Assembly: GCA_029378245.1 (NCBI GenBank)
Contig: JARKIF010000004.1
Coordinates: 1,364,001 to 1,428,000, forward strand
DNA: 64,000 nucleotides
Direction: 5' to 3'
From: Roridomyces roridus
Lineage: Eukaryota; Basidiomycota; Agaricomycetes; Agaricales; Mycenaceae
Part shown: one piece after another, positions 34,900 to 44,004 of the stretch
Numbering within the stretch: position 1 is the stretch's first letter
Layout: each line of letters opens with the position of its first letter
Notes under the pieces: model-generated
Databases searched by the model: none
What the model was told of the DNA's origin: nothing
What the model saw: the letters and a program-made list of their open reading frames with translations, nothing else
Translations under genes and position numbers: made by a program

Positions 34900-36929
34900 G
34901 TTGGGAATCAGCATGCTCTTGACTGCGATCGAATTCGTGCGGGTGTTACATTTCGCCATGAATTGATATCTTACCGTCTCCCCAGAGCTCCGTGGCCACC
35001 GCGCTCCCCACCATCGTGCAGGATCTCAAGGGCGAACAATTCATCTGGGTCGGCTCCGCATATACACTGGGTCAAACGGCTCTTGTCCCTTTCTGCGGAG
35101 GGCTCGCGCAGGTTTGTCTACCCATGGCACAACCATTGCCCTACGCTAATCCTATCTCAGATTTTCGGTCGTAGGATCGTGATTCTCGGTGCACTTGCTC
35201 TTTTTTGTCTCGGCAGTGCGCTATGTGGGGCTGCCACGAGTATGAACTTTTTAATTGGGGGACGAGGTCAGTCAACAGCGCAACTACATGCGTTTTTGGA
35301 CTTATGATTTCCGCAGTTGTACAGGGCCTCGGAGCTGGTGCTATAACCTCACTCGTTCAAATCATCATGGGCGATCTCGTCCCTCTAAAAGAGCGCGGCT
35401 CCTTCAACGGCATCATGGCTGTGTGAGTGTCCAGGTCGTCAGCTGTGATTGAGATTCTGACGGACACTTTACAGGGTATGGAGCATTGGTGGGGGCACCG
35501 GTCCTGCGATTGGCGGCTCCCTTGCTCAGAACGGACACTGGAGGTGGTTATTCTACATGAACTTGCCACTATCTTGTTTGGCAGCAGTTCTGGTTTTGAT
35601 TTTCCTCCGTCTGAAGAAACCAGATATTTCTTTGCGTGAAAAACTGGCACGCATAGACTGGATGTTGGTCTTCAAGTCGCTTCAACTGCAAATTGCGCCG
35701 TCTGAGCCTTTTTCTTCAGCGGCACCTGCATTGTCGTTGCGTCGATCACTTCCGTGGTTATTGCCCTCACATGGGCGGGTGTACAGCACCCCTGGTCGTC
35801 CAGCCGAGTTTTGGCGCCCCTTATTCTTGGACTGCTCGGTCTGTGTGGCTTCTTCGTATACGAAGCCTGGGTTCCCGAATCCCCGCTTGTGAGTTGCACC
35901 CGTCGACTCAAACTGCTTATTCACCTCGAACAGGTACCGATTTCCATGATTCTTGATCGAACTTCCTTGAGCGGCTACGCTCAGGTTTTCTTGAACGGAG
36001 TATGTAATGCAGCCGCTGCCAGTGAGCCCTAATCCTCTTCCTTTCCTGCACAGCACCCACACAAATTTCACAGACTGGCTTCCAGTTTACTTCCAAGCCT
36101 CCAAAGACGCCAGCCCAACAGGCTCGGGTGTCGATTCCTTTCCAACCTCCTTTACGATCAGCGTGTCAGCTCTGATCGCCGGCATTGTTATTCAAAGAAC
36201 GTTGCGATATCGCGAGCTGATGTGGGGCGGTTGGCTATTAACCATCTTGGGTTTCGCCCTTTTTGGGATCCTCGGTGAGAACACAAGCCTGTCAACGGCG
36301 ATAGGTTTGCAGTTTATCTATGCCGTCGGCTTGGGCATCATCTACGTCGGGGCATACTTCCCCGTTCTCGCTCCTATCCCGGTGTCTCAGAATGCCCCCT
36401 CCTTGGCGTTCTGCACGTTCACACGGAATTTCTCATTTGTACGTCCATTGCGCCGTATCTTGTATACCAACTTATGATCCTTTTTGCAGATTTGGGGCGT
36501 CACAATCGGCGGCACAATTCTCCAAAACCAACTCCTCAATCGCCTCCCTGCCTCCTTCCTTGCTGAATTACCTGGCGGAACACATACGCAGATCGCCTTC
36601 CAGATCATCCCATCCATTCGCAATCTACCGCAACCGTTGAAGGATGAAGTGCGGCACGCATTTGCCGGCTCGTTGCGGATTCTCTGGAATGTCCTCACAG
36701 GAATCAGCGGGCTGGGACTGTTGGTTGGCTTTTTGATGAAACATCTTCCGTTGCATACGTCTGTGGATGTTGAATGGGGCAGGAGGAGTTGAAGGAGAAG
36801 GATCTCGAGCTCGCCAGTACATAAAACGCTTTCCCTTCCTCTTGTTATGTCGATGTCTCAAGTGGGGAAGAAGGTCAAACCAAGGATGAATTAAAATCTT
36901 GTAATCGGACGCGTCCTTTGTTTGGTGTC

Positions 36930-36938
36930 CACGTGATC
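36930..36938 (+). promoter_or_regulatory. CACGTGATC motif upstream of MYND-3
   Basis: Starts 29 bp before the ATG at 36959, within a leader (TTTGGTGTCCACGTGATCG) nearly identical to that of MYND-4 and of both MYND fragments. Confidence 0.6.
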
Positions 36939-36958
36939 GATACTCTTCTCTCTTGACC

Positions 36959-38400
36959 ATGTTGCCACGCACAGAAGTGCTGAGCCTCCTCCGCTCGTTG
37001 GGCGTAGACCTGCCTCGAAAGACAAAGCTTTCTGACCAAGAACTCGACGAACGCCTCTCCCACACCCTCGACTCCGCCCAGTACATCACTCGCGTCGTGC
37101 CCAATCCTTCTCTCGATCCAAATGCCTACCCATCGTGGTTTCGGGATAGCTCGAATCAGCCTTTGCTCAAAGCCGTCGCGAGATACAACATCCAGGAGGC
37201 CTCGATGAACCTTAAGAGTAGGCTCACCGGAGTCGCCAACCCTATCTCTGAATTGTACAGCAATTCCGCGATGGATTTGAGGCAGACTTTGGTGACGATT
37301 GGGAATGGCTGCGACACTGGCAGATTCTCCATGGTGTTGCAGGATGAAGACAGGAAGAATGGGATCTGTCTGAGGGTGAGCCACTTTCCAGCCACTTGCC
37401 TGACCGCGACAACCGGGCGGGGCTAGGTACTGGAAGTCAAGAAATTCGACAAGAATACGCCGATTTTTCTCGTGCTGTTTCAGCCTAGCCTGAGCGGCAT
37501 GGTCCATAGAGGGAGTATCCAGTGGATTTCAGATCAGGTCTCCGCGGGGACTGCTCGAAATCTGTTGAACATAACGGCAACGAAACAAGAACAAGACCTG
37601 CTCCAGCGCATCCTCTACGCGAATAGTGAACGTCTTGCGCCGTCGTACAAGCCCAACCGTGCGCCCGCTGAAGATTCGTTCATGTTGTCGTTCTTGATTC
37701 CTGTGGGGTTAGTGAACCTTACGATGGGCCATTCTGTATCTCACGTATCCCAGACCGTTAGAGGCGAATGATGCGGCAAAATACAACGCCAATGACGGCT
37801 GCTCGGTCTGCGGAGCTCCCGCTTCACAGCAGTGTTCGCGATGCCGTGCAGTCAAGTACTGCGACGCAGGCGAGCTCTCCTTCACCTCCAAGTGTGATTT
37901 CTTATCCACGAGACACAGTTTGTCAACAGGAAGACTGGAAGTCCACCCACCGTCCCATCTGCAATTCCGTGCAAAACGCCAAATGGACGTCAATTACCTT
38001 CCTCCGCGCCGACCAGCCTCGTCCTGGGATGTATGGCGTCCGAATGAACCGCTTGGATATTGTGCAGCACGATGACGACATATGCCAACGCCCGGAGACG
38101 TTTGATAGTTCAAAGTTGCTTCCGCCCCTAGTGAACACCCACGGAACTGCGCCGTTCACTGTCAAAGTGCAGGTCAGTTTGGATGGAACGGAGGAAATCT
38201 TGGTGTATGATGAGAAGCGGACTTTTGAGGCGTTACTGTTGCGCTCCGAGTCGCCCGATCCAACCAAGTTTGACGAGCTTGCGCGCGTTGTTAGGAGCAA
38301 GAGCTCCAGCGGAGCGAAGATGTTTTTGTACGCAATCCGCACGGGGGATTGGAAGATGGACGTTTGCTTGGATAGTTTTCCCCTTCACCAGGAGTGGTAG
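36959..38400 (+). CDS. MYND zinc-finger protein, paralog 3
   Basis: It starts MLPRTEVLSLLRSL at 36959, followed by GVDLPRKTKLSDQELDERL. Introns near 37376-37427 and 37709-37756 lead into the VLEVKKFDKNTPIFLVL segment and the finger: CSVCGAP, QCSRCRAVKYCDA, VCQQEDW and HRPIC. The intron inside the finger begins GCGAGC, so a GC-AG intron must be invoked to join CDA to VCQQ. The last exon ends IRTGDWKMDVCLDSFPLHQEW, stop 38398-38400. It lies just downstream of MFS-1 on the same strand. Same architecture as copies 1, 2 and 4; function unknown. Confidence 0.84.
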
Positions 38401-39500
38401 GGATTTGCGTGCTTGATGTGACCAATTTCTTGTTCCGAGTCTTAAAAAATTATTTCTAAGCTCGGTCTTATCGGCCCGTTTCCCGCCAAAGTAGGGGTCC
38501 AAATTTTGATTGATGACGTCTTTGAGCCTGAGTCATTTCCTCTTACTACACCCCGGGCTCCGCCGGCCAACGAGTTGCGATCTCCACCGAAGATGCTTGA
38601 CAGCTCGGAGCGGATCCCCGTTCCGTTGACAGCTCGGCAAGGCTTGCTTTGCACCGACACTGCTCGACACCCATTTTTTTCACTGGCCCAACACTAGCCC
38701 ACTCTGAATAAAGCTGTAGGGCCGGCAAGCGGCATGGCCTGCTACCATTGGAAGGTTTGAGCACGACAAATTCTCTCAGACTTGTAGGCTCGTACTTAGT
38801 AAGTTAAAAAAAGTACCTCAGAGCAGCCTCAGAGGGAACATTATCATCATGATCATGCTCATCCACGACGTAGCAGTGGTCTGTGGTCGCTCCAAAGTCC
38901 AATACAGGCTCACAGGAGCATGAATTGTCACTCGTCCGTGCACCGCTATGCATCTCTGCCCCTTCCAAAATAAAATGGGTTCATTTCTGATTTTTCTGTC
39001 AGCGAACATGAGACGCCCGTCGTTGTATGTAAATTATTCCGTGCGTCCCCAAACCCAGAATGAAATCATAGACATTATGCGCGTCGAGCTGATGTTTCTT
39101 CGTTGGTTGCTTCAGGCTCCCGTCGGGTGTGCCAGGGCCCAGGACTTCATTGTTGAAGTGGTCTCCCGACGAAACTGGTCCGTGAATTGTCATGCAATGA
39201 AAACTTACTTAGTGTTGCAAATGGGTTTGATACTGCTGGTGTGAAATCAGTTTGAGCCATGAGTGTCATGTTCAAACTTCAAGTCGAAGAAGCGAGGCAA
39301 CATGTTGGAACTTGGCCGTGGGCCGTCACCTCGGCGTCACCCGTGGCGCCGGTCTGTGGAAGCTGCCGTGGAGGGGCCGGGTAAAAGCTAAGCAAGAGTG
39401 TTTGATCTCGACCCAGCCTTCATGGCCGCTAGACTCAAACTAGACTCGGACTGCCATGCACTAGCAATGGCCCTTAAAGTGAGTTTGAAATGGCCACATG
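38401..39500. other. Gene-poor stretch
   Basis: About 1.1 kb between MYND-3 and the DUF6533 relic. Open frames are short and without family resemblance or matching splice sites. A phrase similar to TGAATTGTCA recurs near 38921 and 39183; nothing else is seen. Confidence 0.4.
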
Positions 39501-39599
39501 CATCAGGAAAACTAGATAAGTTGCTATGGCACTATGCAGCACTGCATAGTGCTGCATAGTGCTGCATAGTGCTATGCAGTGCCTCCAGTTTTCCTGATG
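39501..39599. mobile_element. Foldback MITE-like insertion with GCATAGTGCT repeats
   Basis: CATCAGGAAAACT (39501-39513) and its exact reverse complement (39587-39599) enclose a self-complementary array built from GCATAGTGCT/AGCACTATGC units. The homologous place in the second DUF6533 gene (about 51120) lacks it, which marks it as an insertion. The target duplication is unclear. Confidence 0.7.
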
Positions 39600-40323
39600 T
39601 GCGTTGCAATTGGAGAACTGCGATTATCCCGAGGATGCTTGTGGTGGACATGTAGACTATGAACATTCCCATCAGGAGCTGTTCTATATGTTTCCTTTGG
39701 TCCCAAAGTCGGTGCACGCGTACGATTATAGCAACTAAAAAGCTTCGGCTTCATTTCAAGTACTTGTCAGAGTTGAAGGCTTACAGTGCGACATGCCACC
39801 CACGATGATGGTGGTGACTCCGTAAACCCAAAGGAAATTTTGACAACTAGCACTCTGTGAGGAATTGGCATATTGTACGAGGCAAGTACACTGACAACTA
39901 TTTCCAAGGTTAGCCTTTGAATCCATCAGTCTCGGGCTTCAGTGCGACTCACAGCAGTTGTCAGTTCCGAGCTCGTGCCGCTGAAAACTGCGCGCAATGG
40001 TTAGCATTCAAGTTCAGTCAGAGCCCAAATCGTCGTGAATTTTGGACTGACTGTAGACTAGGACTGCGAGCACAGCCAGGGGGGGATATCTGTTGACAAA
40101 AAACACTACTTTGGATGTCCATTTTGCATTTGGGTTTGCCCAGATTGTCTCGACCTCATCGGGCAGCGTGAGGACATGGTCGAAGACCACCACAACGAAT
40201 GGAACGACTGCAGAGATAAGTGATCGTCGCTCACAGGATCAAGTTGAACAACTTACCAGAAAAGTATCGCAAACCACTAAAGACTTGGAGGACGTCCAGA
40301 ATGTCTTGCGACGGCGAAGACAT
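39600..40323 (-). pseudogene. DUF6533 membrane protein, truncated copy (block A)
   Basis: Exon 1 starts MSSPSQDILDVLQVFSGLRYF at 40323, then VVPFVVVVFDHVLTLPDEVE, IWANPNAKWTSKVVFFVNRYPPL: the DUF6533 N-terminal signature of basidiomycete multi-pass proteins. Later exons give FSGTSSELTTA, CQNFLWVYGVTTIIVGGMSH and VHRLWDQRKHIEQLLMGMF. Homology with the copy at 50414-51830 stops at the foldback insertion near 39600, and no 3' half was found beyond it. The product would lose its last helices and tail. Confidence 0.75.
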
Positions 40324-40657
40324 CGTTTGGGACTGGAGTAGGGAATGTGGTGGTTTTGAAGTAGTTAGTATCCTGTCAATTGTTCGGTATCGCACTGTTG
40401 GTCCACTGCACTTGAGTAAAACAATACGCCGCCAACAACACCGCGGTTGCAGCTAGAACAAATGGGGTGGTGTTGGGAATGATGGTAAGGAGGCTGTGAA
40501 TCTTTCCTGGTACTGAACGAGAGATGAGCGATCAACGTAGCAGCAGCGCAAGAAAATACTTAGGTTCTTCCCGAGAACAGAGATAAACACAATTTCACAT
40601 ATAATTGCGAGAACCCGACACGGCGGGAAACGGGGATCTGCCCTCGAAACGTGCACA

Positions 40658-41085
40658 TACCTGAAGCACGCGGTGTGGACTGAGAAGTTCGGCCAATGGA
40701 ATCCGGGTTGGCGCGCAATTCTCTGGTGGTTTAGAGACGATACGAAGACGCCGTCGGATGACATGGACCTGGTCTAGTCGAAATCCAGAACAAGGGTCCA
40801 TGATGAGACATTGGAAATCAGCGATTGGACACACAATGGATTTCGGGAGCTCAAGGTTATATACATACCTGAAGCATGCGGTGTGACTGAGAAGTTCGGC
40901 GAATGAAATCCGGGTTGGCGCGCAGCTCTCTGGTTCCACGAATGCATGATGAGCTGGTTCATAAACGATACAAAAACGCCGTCGAAAGACATCCAGAACA
41001 TCCAGAACAAGGGTCCATGATGAAACTCCCCACGAAGATGAACCTGCCAGAGATTGCAGTCAACGATTGGACACACAATGAATTT
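40658..41085. repeat. Diverged tandem duplication, about 0.2-kb unit
   Basis: Segments about 40658-40835 and 40868-41085 share ACCTGAAGCA(C/T)GCGGTGTG at the left, AATCCGGGTTGGCGCGCA in the middle and GATTGGACACACAATG at the right, with indels. A further weaker copy of the right part is near 52300-52340 in block B. Confidence 0.75.
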
Positions 41086-41211
41086 CGGTCGGAGCTCGGG
41101 GTGTACACTCGTCTCAATTAATCGATCTTGCTCTTTGCTTTGCCCAATCTGGCCGAAAATTCATCCATACCGAAAATTCTGTTCATCAACCAATCCTGTG
41201 TGCAGTATATG

Positions 41212-42338
41212 TCAAATGGATACGAGAAGAAGACATTTGGAACGAACAAACGCCGCTCGAGGCAAGAAAGTATCGATGAACCAAGCCAGGAATGAGCTCT
41301 TCCCCGCCCAGACCCATGCTCGTGGGTTGGCTTTCATCGCCTCCGCTACCACGATCGCGGCGTATGAGTCGGTTGGAGTAGCACTCCCTGTGCTCGGGGT
41401 GTTAGCTGCATTGAACGATGACTGGGGAGTTTCACGCACGTTGCGAGACGTTGATACGCTTTTGTTGGTACAAATCTTCCATGGGCTTGTACAGAGAATT
41501 GTCCGGCAGGTTTCCGCCCCGCGAAATATTGCTCTGCACTGCGCCCGTGACGATCTGCCGACCAGAGTTAGGAATATTAATGGCCATCTCAGAAAGAGTT
41601 AAACACACATTGATGACTTTCACGCTGGCGAAAATTTCAGGGTTTGTACGCGACACTGAGGAGACGGGGCTTACTTGAAAGGAGCCAATTCCACGCGCGC
41701 GGTGTTACAGAAAGAATGGAGGCCTGCCTTGCTCGCATTGTAGGCAGCACTGAACGGCATAGGCATGATACCGCTGATACTTCCGATGTGGATTATCCGA
41801 GCGTCGCCAGCAGCGATGAGAAGATTGGAAAATTCCTTTACGAGAACCATCGGTGCAAACAAATTGACTTCGAAGATTTCGCGAATACTGTTGAGCTCCA
41901 TGTCTGTGATGGCAACCGGGTAGGCTGCGAAGAGTTAGCATACCATCAAGGTCCCTTGCAGAGCTGTACCTTGTCCGCTGCGACTTGTTGAGATTCAGCG
42001 TTCGTGGAAAGTTGAGCCGACTCACGCGTTATTGACCAGAACGTCGAGGGTGCCACCGGTTTTCGTGGAAATCTCTTCCCGCATCTTGCGTATAGCGTCG
42101 AAGTCCGTGACATCGAGCTTGTATATTTCGATTCCTCGCGCGGACAGGTCTTGCATTGACTCGAGACGCCGTGCTGTGGCGAATACACGAAATCCTAATC
42201 GTTCATTGAGACAGATGGGCAGGCTCAGAGTTTGCCACACTCACCTTTGGTACGAAATTCAATTGCCAATGCATGGCCTATCCCTCCAGCCGAGCATCCG
42301 GTGATGAGCACGGTGCGAGCCTTGCTACTATTCGACAT
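41212..42338 (-). CDS. Short-chain dehydrogenase, AYR1-like (block A, intact)
   Basis: NAD(P)-dependent reductase resembling fungal 1-acyldihydroxyacetone-phosphate reductases. Start MSNSSKARTVLITGCSAGG at 42338 holds the TGxxxGxG dinucleotide loop (TGCSAGGIG). Then FRVFATARRLESMQDL, LDVLVNN and, after introns, the catalytic Ser in IGSISG and YNASK. The NNAG motif only forms if an 8-nt microexon (CGGACAAG, 41970-41977) is included between two introns. The last exon starts TGSATPTDSYAA and ends with a hydrophobic tail (WVWAGKSSFLAWFIDTFLP), typical of the membrane-associated AYR1 group. The copy in block B is a pseudogene. Confidence 0.82.
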
Positions 42339-42776
42339 TCGGCGCTCCACGTCGTTGTGGGGACTTGCAAGGTGTGGGTGGGACGTGGCAGAAGAAGAGT
42401 TTCAGGGAAGGTGAAAGCCGCCGATGCTGTCGAGATGGGTCGCTTCGCGGAGATACGACGGGGTCTCGGGACAAGATGCCTTGAATGTTATTAGTAACAG
42501 CCGATGCCAGACTATTGCTGGTCGAGTCTTGCCTTGACTCTTGTGGCTTCGTGGTTCGTGCTACCTTCGAGCGAGAATATTTGCATGCTGCTGGGACTAC
42601 TCCTAGGCAGATATCGATGCGCGCCTGCGCAGAATCACGACAGTCGGGGCGAGGAGCCGCAATTCCGGGAGTTCGAGGATAGGATAGGACCATCGCGCGG
42701 CGGATGGTGAGAGATTTGATTAGCTGAATCAGCTCCGGCGTGATTCGCCTGATCGCTGCGATGAGGTCCTAGGAAA

Positions 42777-42783
42777 TATAAAG
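42777..42783 (+). promoter_or_regulatory. TATA box of unknown-protein gene, copy A
   Basis: TATAAAG about 30 bp upstream of the ATG at 42813; the same box and spacing occur in copy B. Confidence 0.6.
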
Positions 42784-42812
42784 AGGGACGCAGGCGCGCT
42801 GACGAATTTGAA

Positions 42813-43445
42813 ATGTTTCACCTTCGTGCCGCCCGTTCCTTGATTATCCCGCAGTGGAGGTAAGTCCACTCCAATGCCATGTCCAGCTGCAGTATCTCAA
42901 CCTAATGTCTTTGCCAGGGCTGCTTTGGTACGCCGTGGGATGAGGACGAACCGGTCGTCAGCCTGGACCTTCTCCGAGTCCGTGTCACGAGCCCTTCGCC
43001 TACTGTTCCCAACCCCTCGGGACGCGCCGATCGCTCTTATATTTACAAGGACTGGTTTACCACTCGCAACCCTCCCTGGGAATGGAGCACAGATTGGGAG
43101 ACCTGGCAAGGCCTCGGGCTGTTTCAACCTCCGGACGAGATGGAATTGGAAGAATTTAATCAACCGTGGGACAGACGTATTCAAAGCATTTTGGCGGAGT
43201 TTGGGATTACGGACCTCGCCGAACCCATCCTCTTTCTCCGTGGGTGCGGCGGAGATTGGTTCGTATTCGCCGCGAGGGGCAAGTATTACTGGTACAACGA
43301 TGGGTTCGTGGGCAGGTACAAGTGGGAGTATAAGGATAAGGATGATTTCGTAGCGGGGTTTAGGGAGGAGGAGAGGACAGAATTTAAAGGTTTTGAACAG
43401 TTGGAGTCTTTAGACAAGGAGAGTGGAACGAAGGCGGGGACGTGA
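42813..43445 (+). pseudogene. Unknown protein, copy A, frameshifted
   Basis: Duplicate of the gene at 53214. It starts MFHLRAARSLIIPQW, with an intron near 42859-42916. Relative to copy B one C is missing in the run before NPSGRADRS (TTCCC instead of TTCCCC near 43009). The N-terminal frame (AALVRRGMRTNR) therefore no longer joins the body (RSYIYKDWFTTRNPPWEWS to the stop at 43443). The body frame itself is open and well conserved, so the break may be recent. An alternative splice that enters the body frame directly is conceivable. Confidence 0.65.
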
Positions 43446-43509
43446 TTTCAATCAGAGATGAACACTCGATTTATAGAGCGGACCTGGGGCGCGTCTTCTG
43501 TTTGGTCTC

Positions 43510-43518
43510 CACGTGATC
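43510..43518 (+). promoter_or_regulatory. CACGTGATC motif upstream of MYND fragment 5
   Basis: Starts 29 bp before the ATG at 43539, in the same leader context as MYND-3 and MYND-4. Confidence 0.5.
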
Positions 43519-43538
43519 GATGCTCTTCTCGTTTGACC

Positions 43539-43650
43539 ATGATGATGTCGCCACGCGCAGAACTGCTGACCCTGCTCCGCTCGCTGAACGTAGACCTGCC
43601 TCGAAAGACAAAGCTTCCTGACCAAAAACTCGACCAACGCCTCCGCCTAA
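43539..43650 (+). pseudogene. MYND gene fragment 5 (first ~35 codons)
   Basis: Leader, start and N-terminal block (SPRAELLTLLRSLNV, DLPRKTKLPDQKLDQRL) match MYND-4; homology then ends abruptly near 43650. No finger follows. This is the block A counterpart of MYND-4. Confidence 0.85.
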
Positions 43651-43799
43651 TTATGGAACTCCTGATCCTCGCCTTGTCCTCGCCCACACACTCGCAGACT
43701 ACAGTTCACTGACTCACATCATGTCAATGAGTGGTATGAATTTGCGTGCTAATTACTTGTACAGATTTACCAATGCAATTTGAAAGATACTATGATGCT

Positions 43800-43905
43800 T
43801 GCGCATGCCCGACACCCGTGTTGCGCACACAGAATGCAGTCACTGTCCCGACCTATGCGTTTGGCTCTACCTCAAATTGCACAAGTTCAGCATGCTTCAG
43901 AAGCT
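43800..43905 (-). pseudogene. Relic of HPGD-like SDR, cofactor-loop exon (block A)
   Basis: Matches the exon of the intact gene at 58040-58130 that encodes GANGIGRDTAILCAQYG; here it reads RAKRIGRDSDCILCAQHG, so the glycine-rich loop is lost. It is isolated from the rest of the gene. Confidence 0.6.
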
Positions 43906-44004
43906 CTTTTAAAAAATCTCCGGTGAGTACAGCGGCTTGTTCAGGACGCACACCTCGTTGCTGTACTTATGTAATGAGGGTCTACACGAAATCCTTCTGT
44001 GAAT

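Larger units (their letters stand above)
30431..36792 (+). pseudogene. MFS transporter 1, first exon split by nested transposons
   Basis: Drug:H+ antiporter-type major facilitator. Exon 1 opens at 30431 (MDSKTEAPMPRDWRFWC, then IFLAL) and breaks at 30497. It resumes at 34900 with GISMLLTAIEF and then SSVATALPTIVQDL after a normal intron. Later exons give GRRIVILGALALF, GAGAITSLVQIIMGD, GGGTGPAIGGSLAQNGHW and DWLPVYFQA, covering the usual 12-14 helices. Compared with MFS-2, the last residues are out of frame (ends EWGRRS instead of a longer acidic tail). If the insertion is not spliced out, the product is a short peptide. The boundaries do read as an in-frame GT-AG intron, so function cannot be excluded. 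Confidence 0.85.

Noticed and set aside
36875..37507. Long minus-strand frame (210 codons) opposite MYND-3
   Set aside because: It is the exact antisense of the MYND coding exon and recurs opposite MYND-4 (55182-55961); codon bias of the sense gene keeps it open.
39530..39585. GCATAGTGCT array as a CRISPR-like repeat
   Set aside because: No spacers, units overlap as palindromes, and the genome is eukaryotic.
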